DNA of 53,508 nucleotides, taken from assembly GCA_002455955.1 (NCBI GenBank), contig DKLZ01000047.1:1-53508 (forward strand), in the 5' to 3' direction. The stretch is from Dehalococcoidia bacterium UBA6627 (lineage in GTDB: Bacteria > Chloroflexota > Dehalococcoidia > UBA2979). Position 1 is the first letter of the stretch; each line of letters begins with the position of its first letter. Made by a program: the position numbers and the translations under genes. The notes below the pieces were generated by a model. The model was given only the letters and a program-made list of their open reading frames with translations, was not told the origin of the DNA and made no database searches. Below are positions 17,375 to 26,078 of the stretch, piece by piece.

Positions 17375-18484
17375 TCAGTGGCTACTGGCAGCCTCGCCAC
17401 TCACGCGATCAAACTGTTCCATCGCTTCTTCCACTAAACTGTACACAACCTCAGCAGCTGGTTTGATCTCGTGAATCCCTACGACAGCCTGACCAGCTGG
17501 TGTGGTCATCCAGTCTTCAAGACGTGCTTCACGAATACCTGCAAGAGTCTGATCCACTAGCATACCTTGCAAAGGCATCTGTAACGGTTCAGGGGAATCT
17601 GGCTGTTTCCATGCATCCGACCAGTTCGAGCGCAGCTGCCGAATCGGCTTACCGGACATGGCCCGCGACTGCACTGCGTCCTCGACTTTTGCTTCAATTA
17701 TTCGTTGCTTGAGAAACATCTCAGTTTCCGATTCATGAGTGGCGAGCCAAATAGTACCTGTCCAGATTCCATCCGCGCCCATAGCCAGTGATCCAGCAAG
17801 GTGCTTCCCATTCGAAACTCCACCTGCTGCTAACACGAGGGTGTCTGTTCCTTCTGCTATCTCAACGACCTCAGGAACGAGGGTAAAGGTTCCAACCGTC
17901 CCGCTATGGCCACCAGAGTCATAGCCTTGTGCAATGACTACATCTACCCCAGCTTCGACCTGCCGACGCGCTTGTCGCGGCAATCCAACAAGACCCCATA
18001 CTCGCGTGCCGACTGCATGAGCCTCTTCGATAATGAAAGCTGGACTTCCAAGGCCGGAAGCGAAGATTGGGACACGCTCTTCAAAGACTACTTCGAGTAA
18101 TTCACGTGCATCACGAAGTAAATTTGGAGATCCAGTACCACCGTCGTGGCGTGGTTTCCCTTCACTGATTCCGTTCTCTTTCCGAAGCCCTTCAAGGAAG
18201 TCTCGATGACCTTGAGGAATTAATTCTTCGAGATCTTCGCGGTTCCCCTCGACAAACGAAGCAGGCACGAGCAGATCAACTCCGAACGGTTTGTCACCAA
18301 CACGTTCCTTGATCCACCGGACATCCGATCGTAGTTCATCAGGAGTCCGCCCAACGCCTCCGAGAATGCCAATGCCACCAGCATTTGTGACGGCGACGAT
18401 TACATCTTTGGTGTGCGCAAACGCACATATTGGTACTTCACATCCGTACTCATCGCAAAGCCGTGTGTGCATAGGGTTTAACAT
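17375..18484 (-). CDS. nitronate monooxygenase family protein (NPD-like)
   Basis: A 369-residue FMN-dependent TIM-barrel protein of the 2-nitropropane dioxygenase family, which oxidises nitronates or related carbanions. Visible marks are AVTNAGGIGILGG near the N-terminus, AQGYDSGGHSG with the candidate catalytic His, LAAGGVSNGKHLAGSLAMGADGIWTGT in the phosphate-binding region, and SRAMSGKPIRQL. The ATG at 18484 is chosen because CGGAGAG precedes it; earlier in-frame starts lack such a signal and would extend into a perfect palindrome. It is probably co-transcribed with the downstream LLM gene. Confidence 0.85.
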   Translation of the reverse strand: MLNPMHTRLCDEYGCEVPICAFAHTKDVIVAVTNAGGIGILGGVGRTPDELRSDVRWIKERVGDKPFGVDLLVPASFVEGNREDLEELIPQGHRDFLEGLRKENGISEGKPRHDGGTGSPNLLRDARELLEVVFEERVPIFASGLGSPAFIIEEAHAVGTRVWGLVGLPRQARRQVEAGVDVVIAQGYDSGGHSGTVGTFTLVPEVVEIAEGTDTLVLAAGGVSNGKHLAGSLAMGADGIWTGTIWLATHESETEMFLKQRIIEAKVEDAVQSRAMSGKPIRQLRSNWSDAWKQPDSPEPLQMPLQGMLVDQTLAGIREARLEDWMTTPAGQAVVGIHEIKPAAEVVYSLVEEAMEQFDRVSGEAASSH

Positions 18485-18523
18485 TGATTGCTCTCCGATC
18501 ATGGTGCCCACTGATTGTAGACT

Positions 18524-18558
18524 CTTGTTCACTCGTTCGCTGCGAACGAGTGAACAAG
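18524..18558. repeat. perfect 35-bp palindrome
   Basis: CTTGTTCACTCGTTCGC (18524-18540), one central T, then its exact reverse complement (18542-18558). It lies in the gap between the carboxylase stop and the nitronate monooxygenase start. Plus-strand RNA would carry a T-run (18562-18567) soon after, but both flanking genes are on the minus strand, where no T-run follows. A terminator, an operator or a repeat element are all possible. Confidence 0.7.
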
Positions 18559-18586
18559 ATGTTTTTTCGAACGAACGACACAAAAG

Positions 18587-21500
18587 CTACCAAGTGTCGA
18601 GGAATCGGTTACGCCCTCGTCGAATTGGATCAGGTGCCGGAGTAGATTTCAAACCTTGAATGATCCAGTAACGAGTTTCGGCAGGATCGATAACATCATC
18701 GATTTCAAATGTAGATGCCACGTTTATCGATCCTCCGCGTTCGTAGGCCTCGGCTAAGAGGCGTTCATACTCACTTGCACGTTCTTCGATATCATCGATT
18801 GCTGCTAACCGGTCACGGTTAGACAACTGAACGCTAGCTTCTTGATTCATGCCCCCATGCTCACCGGTCGGCCAAGCTACAGTGAACAGCGGAGCACGGC
18901 TGCTACCTGTTAGCTGTGCCATCGAGCCAAGTGCGTAACCCTTCCTCAAAATTACGGCGAAACGTGGAGTCTCCAGATTAGCGCCAGTTACAAAGAGCCT
19001 GGCACAGTGTCGGATCAGACCACTCTTCTCTACGTCTGGTCCCACCATCATGCCGGGTGTATCAACTAACGAAATGATCGGAATGTTCCAGGCGTCACAG
19101 AGTTGCCAGAACCGAGCCACTTTATCGGATCCATCACTATCAATTGCGCCACCGATGTACTCGTTATTGTTACATGTGAGACCGAAAGGACGCCCTTCGA
19201 TACGGACGAATGCCGTGATCATCCCGATACCAAATTCAGGACGAAGCTCAATTACGGAGTCTTTATCTGCGAGAATCTCGATCACTTCACGGACGTTAAA
19301 ACTCCTCATTCGATTTTCAGGGATTATGTGACGCAATTTCCTCTGATCGTGCATTTCCCAATCATCAACTCTGCCTTGGAAGTAAGAGAGTAGCTTCTTA
19401 CTGGTGTCGATCGCTTCACTGTGATCCTTAACAACGATGTCAACGGACCCGGCTGGGGCTAGATCGGACATTGCTCCGACTTCTTCCGGTAAAAACGCTC
19501 CCATGCCGCTACCTTCGATCACGGCAGGACCGCCCATTGCAATCAAGGCATCCTCTGTCGCAATGATGATGTCAGTACAGCCAAGAATTGCGGCATTACC
19601 TGCGTAACACCATCCTGCGGTCACTCCGATAATCGGCACTTTGCCACTCAGTTCAGCAAGTCGTGCCCACGTAGCACCAGTTCCACCGAAACCACGTGCT
19701 GGATCTCCATCACTATCTCCAGATCGCCCTCCAGCTCCTTCGGCATGAAAAATGACCGGAAGTGACATCTCGTTCGCGAGCTCCAGCATGCGATCTGTTT
19801 TCATATGACCGTGCCCACCCTGTGTTCCAGCGAACACAGTGTCGTCATATGAAATAAAAACGGTTCGAGCACGTTCTTCGTCAAATAGATCACCATTCAC
19901 ACTGCCGATCCCCATGACTAAACCATCGGCGGGTGTTTTCCAGATCAATTCATCAAGAGGTCTCTTGCGGCGTTGGCGGGCAATGACTAATCCGCCGTAC
20001 TCAACCCACGTGTCGGAATCGATCAGTTGTGAAATGTTCTCGCGTACGGTTTTGCGATTTCGACTATGCCGTCGCTCGACAGCCGCCGGTCGATTTTCAT
20101 CCAGTAGAAATTTACGACGGTCAAAGAGCGCTTGTAGATCAGGACGGATGTAATCCAAATCTACTTCAGGCGAGGATTCCGTGATCTCGCTGCCGACATC
20201 CATTTCTTCGATGAACGCCAACGGATGGTCTTCATACACAACGGTTCCGGTCGATACGGTCACCTGTCGAATTACTCCACCTTGCGGTGCGTAAACAAGG
20301 TGCTCCATTTTCAATGCGCTCATAACGAACAGTTGCTGTCCTTTCCGCACCGCATCTCCCTCTGAAATATTAATTTCAATCACTGTGCCTTGCAGGGGGG
20401 CAGTGATAGGGATCGTGTTTGGCGGCCCGATGACCGCAATTTGCGTTTCTCTTTCCGTGCGTGTCGCTTCGCCTGAACGGAAATATTCCAGAGATGCCAG
20501 TGGGTCACGCGCATCTAGGGAAGCACCGGCCTGACTGGTAGATTCACCGTCAGGTTGCCCTGTCCTTTCGGGATGTATTGCGAGCGCGCTGACTTTCTCA
20601 TCAATCCATCGCGTATGAACATGGCCTTTGTGGAAGTCTTCGTGTCTTAGCACATTCAGGAGGAACGGTATGTTCGTTTCGACGCCATCGATTTCGAATT
20701 CTTCCAGTGCTCGAGTCGTTCGTCGGATAACGTCTTGAAAATTATCGGATGTGGAATGGCCGATCACTTTAGCAATTAAAGAATCAAAATTAGGGTTCGT
20801 TGCGTATCCATGATATCCATAACTATCAATGCGAACTCCCGGACCTGACGGTGCTTCGAATGTATCCAGCGTGCCGCCAGTCGGGATTATTTGCCCATCG
20901 GTGTTAATCCGTTCGGTATTGACGCGAGCCTGAATCGCAAAGCCGCGTGGTCTCGGAATCTCAAATTGCTCCAGGCCAAGATCAGCAAGAGTTTCGCCAC
21001 CAGCCAAACGCAATTGGGCTTGTACTAAATCGATCCCTGTCACCTCTTCAGTAACCGTATGTTCAACTTGCAATCGAGCGTTCGCCTCAATGAAAGCGAA
21101 ATCACCATCGGAAGAATCGTCTACGAGAAACTCCACAGTACCGAGGCTTTGATAGTTCGCAGCTTTAGCTATCTTGATCGCTGCAGCTGCGATCGCTTCC
21201 CGTTGCGAGTCTGACAGGTACGGACTGGGAGCAATTTCTAATAGTTTTTGATGGCGTCGTTGCACACTGCATTCACGTTCTCCGAGGTGACTCAACGATC
21301 CTGTAGAGTCGCCAATTACTTGAATTTCAATATGGCGTGCACGCGGGATAAGACGTTCAACATAAACTCTGCCATCACCGAACGCCGCAGCAGCTTCTGA
21401 GCTGGCACGCTGGTACGCAGAAGCAACGTCTTTCGCATCAGTCACAAGGCGCATTCCGCGACCGCCACCACCGCTAATTGCCTTAATTAACATCGCGGGA

Positions 21501-21985
21501 CCGGCATTTGAATCTTTCCCATTGCTAGCGGTTGCCAGGCTCGTAAAAAACGATTCTGCTTCTTCAAGATTGACTGAACTAGTGCTTCCAGAGAGCACAG
21601 GAACTCCGGCGTGTTCAGCCAACGCACGTGCACGTGATTTATCGCCAAACACGTCGAGTGTTTCCGCAGTAGGACCGACAAAGGTCAATCCAGCTTCTGC
21701 ACATGCGGAGGCCAATGTCGCATTCTCTGAAAGGAATCCGTAACCAGGATGTACAGCATCACATCCCTGCTCAATAGCAGCAGTAATTATTCCTTCGACA
21801 TTCAAATAAGCTGGCGCACCTGTACCACTAAGCTGGTACGCATCATCTGCCTTTCTCACAGCAAGAGAATTCGCATCATCTTCGGAGAATGTCACCACAG
21901 TCGGGATTCCTAGGTCGGCAGCAGCGCGGATGATGCGCATCGCTATTTCACCACGGTTCGCCACCAACAGTTTCGATAAACTCAT
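18587..21985 (-). CDS. single-chain acyl-CoA carboxylase (BC-BCCP-CT fusion)
   Basis: A 1132-residue enzyme holding all activities of a biotin-dependent acyl-CoA carboxylase. Residues about 1-460 are biotin carboxylase (KLLVANRGEIAMRI, AISGGGGRGMRLV, ERECSVQRRHQKLLE, FIEANARLQVEHTVTE). Residues about 520-600 are a biotin carrier with the acceptor K559 in SALKMEH, where the usual sequence is EAMKM. Residues about 640-1120 are the two carboxyltransferase halves (GTQGGHGHMKTDR, GRPFGLTCNNNEYIGG, VDTPGMMVG). This architecture is known from long-chain acyl-CoA carboxylases of mycobacteria and relatives. The ATG at 21985 follows AGGACA. Substrate specificity cannot be read from sequence. Confidence 0.92.
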   Translation of the reverse strand: MSLSKLLVANRGEIAMRIIRAAADLGIPTVVTFSEDDANSLAVRKADDAYQLSGTGAPAYLNVEGIITAAIEQGCDAVHPGYGFLSENATLASACAEAGLTFVGPTAETLDVFGDKSRARALAEHAGVPVLSGSTSSVNLEEAESFFTSLATASNGKDSNAGPAMLIKAISGGGGRGMRLVTDAKDVASAYQRASSEAAAAFGDGRVYVERLIPRARHIEIQVIGDSTGSLSHLGERECSVQRRHQKLLEIAPSPYLSDSQREAIAAAAIKIAKAANYQSLGTVEFLVDDSSDGDFAFIEANARLQVEHTVTEEVTGIDLVQAQLRLAGGETLADLGLEQFEIPRPRGFAIQARVNTERINTDGQIIPTGGTLDTFEAPSGPGVRIDSYGYHGYATNPNFDSLIAKVIGHSTSDNFQDVIRRTTRALEEFEIDGVETNIPFLLNVLRHEDFHKGHVHTRWIDEKVSALAIHPERTGQPDGESTSQAGASLDARDPLASLEYFRSGEATRTERETQIAVIGPPNTIPITAPLQGTVIEINISEGDAVRKGQQLFVMSALKMEHLVYAPQGGVIRQVTVSTGTVVYEDHPLAFIEEMDVGSEITESSPEVDLDYIRPDLQALFDRRKFLLDENRPAAVERRHSRNRKTVRENISQLIDSDTWVEYGGLVIARQRRKRPLDELIWKTPADGLVMGIGSVNGDLFDEERARTVFISYDDTVFAGTQGGHGHMKTDRMLELANEMSLPVIFHAEGAGGRSGDSDGDPARGFGGTGATWARLAELSGKVPIIGVTAGWCYAGNAAILGCTDIIIATEDALIAMGGPAVIEGSGMGAFLPEEVGAMSDLAPAGSVDIVVKDHSEAIDTSKKLLSYFQGRVDDWEMHDQRKLRHIIPENRMRSFNVREVIEILADKDSVIELRPEFGIGMITAFVRIEGRPFGLTCNNNEYIGGAIDSDGSDKVARFWQLCDAWNIPIISLVDTPGMMVGPDVEKSGLIRHCARLFVTGANLETPRFAVILRKGYALGSMAQLTGSSRAPLFTVAWPTGEHGGMNQEASVQLSNRDRLAAIDDIEERASEYERLLAEAYERGGSINVASTFEIDDVIDPAETRYWIIQGLKSTPAPDPIRRGRNRFLDTW

Positions 21986-22121
21986 TGTCCTGCCTCTCTT
22001 AGAATGAGACCCATCATCCTGCTGCAGGGAGAGAATACGCGATGCTACTGCGCCCACCGTAATTCAATAGAGACACAGCGTAAGACTGACTATATAAGAA
22101 GAGGGTGAGATCGGAGCAATA

Positions 22122-22541
22122 ATGACAGCAATGGATAAAAAGACCCGTGAGAATTTTCTCGGAGACACAAAAATTGCAGTTCTTTCGACAAACACTGAAG
22201 AAGGGCCACCCTTCTCTGTGCCAATTTGGTTTGAATGGGATGGTTCCCGCGCATGCTTTTTTACCAGTGCCAATTCTCCAAAGATGGAGCGAATGGCAAC
22301 GGACTCACAAGTTTCATTGCTCGTTGCTAATCCAAGTGGAGCGCCCGAACAATGGGTACTCATTGAAGGGCGAGTGGAAATCACAGAACGAAATGCCTTT
22401 GACCTCGCTGAGCGGCTAGCGCACCGTTATTGGGATATGGAAGATCCTGCTCATATCAAAATGGTCGAGGAGTGGAGAGCGAGTGCCACCAGCTTGAGAT
22501 TGCTAGAAATTTTGCCGACGAGAATTCGAAGCTCAAATTAG
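22122..22541 (+). CDS. pyridoxamine 5'-phosphate oxidase-fold (PPOX) protein
   Basis: A 139-residue split-barrel flavin/F420-binding protein. The pattern KIAVLSTNTEEGPPFSVPIWFEWDG followed by FFTSANSPKMERMATDSQVSLLV matches the PPOX family, members of which reduce or oxidise small substrates with FMN or F420, or bind heme. Length is normal. GGAG lies shortly before the ATG. It diverges from the carboxylase gene and stands alone upstream of two tRNA genes. The cofactor cannot be settled by eye. Confidence 0.82.
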   Translation: MTAMDKKTRENFLGDTKIAVLSTNTEEGPPFSVPIWFEWDGSRACFFTSANSPKMERMATDSQVSLLVANPSGAPEQWVLIEGRVEITERNAFDLAERLAHRYWDMEDPAHIKMVEEWRASATSLRLLEILPTRIRSSN

Positions 22542-22594
22542 CGAAGCAGCATTTGGTGCCACTGTACCGATGCGGGTTGTAGCATCAAAAGTAT

Positions 22595-22668
22595 TGCCGG
22601 GTGGTGTAAAGGTAGCACAGGGGACTTTGAATCCCTAAGTCTGGGTTCGAATCCCAGCCTGGCATCCA
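22595..22668 (+). tRNA. tRNA-Gln (anticodon UUG)
   Basis: A 74-nt cloverleaf with encoded CCA. The acceptor stem TGCCGGG/CCTGGCA pairs over all seven positions with one G-T, the anticodon loop is CTTTGAA, and the T arm CTGGG/TTCGAAT/CCCAG is perfect. Confidence 0.96.
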
Positions 22669-22745
22669 TACCGTAACTGCTGCATTCGTTAACAAGGAAT
22701 CCATTGTCGCAGCTGATTACTCGTGCCAGACTGACTTGAGTCTGA

Positions 22746-22821
22746 TCCCCGATAGCTCAATTGGTAGAGCGACCGGCTGTTAACCGGTAGGTTCGTGGTT
22801 CGAGTCCACGTCGGGGAGCCA
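22746..22821 (+). tRNA. tRNA-Asn (anticodon GUU)
   Basis: A 76-nt cloverleaf with encoded CCA. The acceptor TCCCCGA/TCGGGGA is perfect and the anticodon loop is CTGTTAA between ACCGG and CCGGT. It lies 77 nt after tRNA-Gln and 13 nt before the MFS start codon. Confidence 0.97.
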
Positions 22822-22834
22822 ACTAATCTCGAAA

Positions 22835-24109
22835 ATGTTCGACACATCTTTCATCTTACGAAACCTACCTGCTTTCCAATCAGCGGACTATCGGAGACTT
22901 TTCACTAGTTTCTTCTTTGCATCTGCATCTAGATGGGCTCTCGTCTTGGGGCAAAGTTGGCTTGTATTCGAGCTTACCGACAGTTCGCTTGCGGTTGGTG
23001 CCGTTTATTGTGCAGGTGCGGCACAGTTTGTGATTGTCGGACCGTTTGCCGGAGCGATCGCTGACCGGATCGACCGGCGACGACTGGCTATTAACGCATT
23101 GATCTTGTCTGTGATTTGTTCAACCGCACTCGCCGCAATTACATTAGCTAACGTAGTCGAAGTCTGGCATGTGATAGCGATAGCTGTCGTACAAGGATGG
23201 GCGCAGGCTGCGGCAATGCCAGCGCAACGATCGTTGCTCGCTAATCTAGTACCGCGCGAACATCTGATGAACGCTGTCGCCTTAGGTGGTATGCCGGTCC
23301 ACGGTTCGCGATTTGCCGGTCCCCTGTTTGGCGGAATCCTCCTTGCAACTCTTGGCGCAGGAGCAGTTTTCCTATTATCGGCGGCGATTCTGACCGTGGC
23401 AGTCCTACTGATATCAAGGATCCAACATCGAGCCGAACCCTTTGCCGGCTCGTCTGGTGTGGCAAGCGTCATGACAGATGTACGCTACGGCTTCGTTTAT
23501 ACATGGGCAGATCGTCGGATCAGATTAGTTATCGCGTTGATCATCTTTCACTGCTCGTTCACGATGGCGTTCAACTCGCTGCTGCCGAGATTAACCACTG
23601 ATATCGGTGGCGGTGACATGACTTTTAGCCTGATTATGATGGGCATTGGGACCGGTGCCATTATCGGGACTCTAGCGATTTCGGTCGTACGCAATCGAAT
23701 CTTGCAAGGAGCTTCCCTGAACGTCGTCGGAATTGGTAGTGGCATCGCAATGCTACTCATGGGTCTGTTCGATTCGGTAACGATCGTCGTAATCGGTGCC
23801 ATACTAGCGGGTGCTACGCAGGCCACATATATGGCGATCTCTCAGGTGCTGGTACAAGAGATTGTGCCTGACTCCCTAAGAGGGCGCGTAATGGCCATCT
23901 ACACAATGATGGCAGCCGGCCATATGGCACTTATCAATCTCGGCTTCGGAGTTCTTGCCGATGAAATTGGTGTTCGTCCTCTTCTAGTGGTACCGGCACT
24001 TGTATGGATTGGGATCTTCCTCGTTACAGCGCTCATAAGCGTTGACCTGCGTAACGTACTAAGGAAGGGTGAATTCCATACAACCGAGGCACCAACTGTC
24101 AACGGGTGA
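22835..24109 (+). CDS. MFS transporter, EntS/MFS_3-like
   Basis: A 424-residue membrane protein with about twelve hydrophobic helices. FQSADYRRLFTSFFFA at the N-terminus, FAGAIADRIDRRRLAINA after helix 2 and VQEIVPDSLRGRVMAIYTMM in the second half are typical of the MFS_3/EntS subgroup, exporters of siderophores and other small molecules. The start codon lies 13 nt after the tRNA-Asn CCA and has no Shine-Dalgarno, so the message may be released nearly leaderless by tRNA 3' processing. The substrate is unknown. Confidence 0.86.
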   Translation: MFDTSFILRNLPAFQSADYRRLFTSFFFASASRWALVLGQSWLVFELTDSSLAVGAVYCAGAAQFVIVGPFAGAIADRIDRRRLAINALILSVICSTALAAITLANVVEVWHVIAIAVVQGWAQAAAMPAQRSLLANLVPREHLMNAVALGGMPVHGSRFAGPLFGGILLATLGAGAVFLLSAAILTVAVLLISRIQHRAEPFAGSSGVASVMTDVRYGFVYTWADRRIRLVIALIIFHCSFTMAFNSLLPRLTTDIGGGDMTFSLIMMGIGTGAIIGTLAISVVRNRILQGASLNVVGIGSGIAMLLMGLFDSVTIVVIGAILAGATQATYMAISQVLVQEIVPDSLRGRVMAIYTMMAAGHMALINLGFGVLADEIGVRPLLVVPALVWIGIFLVTALISVDLRNVLRKGEFHTTEAPTVNG

Positions 24110-24169
24110 CAAATCTGTACCAGCTCGAATTATGACTCTTGATCGATAACGCAAGCGGGAACTAACGAA

Positions 24170-24216
24170 ACCCGCTCAAGATCTTGATCAGTCGCAGCAA
24201 CCACTTCGAGATCAAT
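24170..24216. repeat. 47-bp direct repeat, intergenic copy
   Basis: Identical to 26347-26393, which is coding sequence of the nitroreductase gene, in the same orientation. This copy lies in non-coding sequence between the convergent MFS and dehydrogenase genes. The exact identity suggests a recent copying event or an assembly artefact. Confidence 0.9.
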
Positions 24217-24264
24217 GACAGTTTTTTATTCAAGGTAAATCCACCGGTACCGATCTAGTTGTCG

Positions 24265-25350
24265 TTACAAGGCTTCAACAATCGCAGCTCCAAGTTCCGA
24301 TGTTGAAGCATTTCCACCAAGGTCAGGGGTTCGAGGGGCACCATTTATTGGATCTAGCACCGTTTCAATAGCACGAAGTATTGTGTCATGTACTTTTCGA
24401 TGACCTAAAAACTCCAACATCATCGCACCGCACCAAATCTGGCCAATAGGGTTTGCAATATTCTTACCCGCTATATCAGGTGCTGACCCATGCACTGGTT
24501 CAAACAGTGATGGAAATTTCAGCGGAGGATTGAGATTCGCACTTGGAGCAAGCCCAATGGTTCCGGTGCAAGCAGGTCCGAGATCGCTGAGAATGTCACC
24601 GAACAAGTTGCTAGCAACTACTACGTCAAAGAAGTCGGGGCGCTGGACGAAGTGCGCTGCAAGGATGTCAATGTGGAATTGGTCGACCTTTACATCTGGA
24701 TAGTTGGCTGCCATCGCCGCAACGCGTTCATCCCAGTAAGGCATTGTAATAGCTATACCATTAGATTTAGTGGCACTGGTTAAATGTTGACTGGATCGAG
24801 CCTGTGCTAATTCGAACGCGTACTCCAACACGCGGTCCACACCGATGCGAGACATGACAGTTTCCTGCATAACCAATTCACGATCGGTGCCTGAAAAAAT
24901 CCGGCCACCGATGCTCGAATACTCACCTTCAGTGTTCTCTCGAACGATATACATATCGATCTCACCAGCTTCGCGTGGACTACCGTCCGGTCGCACTACC
25001 GGAGCAATAACACCTGGCATCAAGCGTGCCGGCCGCAGATTGATGTACTGGTCGAACTCTCGTCGAAATTGGAGCAATGAACCCCAGAGTGAGATGTGAT
25101 CTGGAATCTTGTCGGGCCATCCGACTGCACCAAAAAAGATCGCGTCGTGCTCACCTATCTGCTCCTTCCAATTAGTGGGGAGCATTTGTTGGTGTTGCTC
25201 GTAATATTCCCATGAAGCGAAATCGAAATGATCGAATGTGAGATCTATATCAAATTTTGTAGCCACAGCATCAAGGACTCGTAGACCTTCTGGGACCACC
25301 TCTTTGCCAATTCCGTCACCGGCGATGACTGCTATTTTAGTTGCACTCAT
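24265..25350 (-). CDS. isocitrate/isopropylmalate dehydrogenase family, tartrate or D-malate dehydrogenase-like
   Basis: A 361-residue NAD-dependent beta-decarboxylating dehydrogenase. Conserved parts are IAVIAGDGIGKEVVPEG, NLRPARLMPG, VRENTEGEYSSIGG, the NLFGDILSDLG metal-site segment and EPVHGSAPDIAGK. The early ASWEYYEQHQQMLP and HISLWGSLLQFRREFDQYINLRP segments resemble tartrate/D-malate dehydrogenases more than leucine-pathway LeuB. It would oxidise and decarboxylate a 2-hydroxy diacid with a divalent metal. No leucine biosynthesis genes are adjacent, which fits a catabolic role. Confidence 0.87.
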   Translation of the reverse strand: MSATKIAVIAGDGIGKEVVPEGLRVLDAVATKFDIDLTFDHFDFASWEYYEQHQQMLPTNWKEQIGEHDAIFFGAVGWPDKIPDHISLWGSLLQFRREFDQYINLRPARLMPGVIAPVVRPDGSPREAGEIDMYIVRENTEGEYSSIGGRIFSGTDRELVMQETVMSRIGVDRVLEYAFELAQARSSQHLTSATKSNGIAITMPYWDERVAAMAANYPDVKVDQFHIDILAAHFVQRPDFFDVVVASNLFGDILSDLGPACTGTIGLAPSANLNPPLKFPSLFEPVHGSAPDIAGKNIANPIGQIWCGAMMLEFLGHRKVHDTILRAIETVLDPINGAPRTPDLGGNASTSELGAAIVEAL

Positions 25351-25562
25351 AACTTGCGCCTTCCATGCACTCGATATTGAACAAACTCTTCAGCTGATGG
25401 AATGTCGTGTTAATGGATTTACTCGTGCCGTCCGATCAACAATGTGATTTACAGCTCTGAAGGATACTCCCGTCTATCATGATTACGAAGAAGCGATCCA
25501 TTCGATGGTGACGGTCAGATGAGGCAAAATGCTGAGCAACGAAACTCGCAAGGAGTATGGCA

Positions 25563-26045
25563 ATGCTACCAACTGCAGACGAACCTACCGTCTATGCACA
25601 TTTGCTAAGGGAAGCACTCTCAGCAATCGCAGAAACTATCGAAGAATTACCCAGTGCTGAGTTAGACGTTCATTTGGCTGATGGCGTTAGTAGCCCTGCA
25701 CAACTAGCAGCACACGTTGCAGGTGCTATTCGTGCCTACGTCCTAGGGGTTGGTTGCGGCCTTGATGTTGAACGCGATCGCCCAGAAGAATTCGCAACTG
25801 CCGACATGCCATCTGAAGAATTAGCAAACGCACTACGAGCTCTCGCAGACGATATCGATTCCACTATGAACAAGATCGACCCAGTGATTTTTGATGAGTT
25901 GACCGTGCCCGAACAATCACTATTCGGAGCTGCTCCTACCCGAGAAGTATCTCGACGTTCGGCGATTGTTTCAGCGATTAGGCATATTGGTGAGCACCTC
26001 GGACATTTACATCTTAGCCGCGACATGCTCGCCGATCGGCGATGA
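25563..26045 (+). CDS. DinB-superfamily protein
   Basis: A 160-residue four-helix-bundle protein. The pattern LAAHVAGAIRAYVLGV with H51, and near the C-terminus RHIGEHLGHLHLSRDML with H141 and H145, matches the three-histidine metal site of the DinB/YfiT superfamily, members of which include thiol-dependent transferases and many unknowns. ATG codons occur at 25557 and 25563; only the second is a proper distance (7 nt) from AAGGAG at 25550-25555. No operon partner is seen and the function is unknown. Confidence 0.78.
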   Translation: MLPTADEPTVYAHLLREALSAIAETIEELPSAELDVHLADGVSSPAQLAAHVAGAIRAYVLGVGCGLDVERDRPEEFATADMPSEELANALRALADDIDSTMNKIDPVIFDELTVPEQSLFGAAPTREVSRRSAIVSAIRHIGEHLGHLHLSRDMLADRR

Positions 26046-26078
26046 TTCACGATTTGGCGATGTGCATGAAGCAAAAAC

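Noticed and set aside
17275..17466. Plus-strand ORF across the gap between LLM and NMO genes
   Set aside because: Overlaps both minus-strand genes and has no recognisable features.
23005..23472. Minus-strand ORF of 155 residues
   Set aside because: A shadow of the MFS gene; composition is rich in Ala, Arg and Thr with no family resemblance.
24154..24186. Hairpin AGCGGG/CCCGCT as terminator between convergent genes
   Set aside because: The stem is short, the loop is eleven bases, and no T-run follows directly; part of it lies in the 47-bp repeat.
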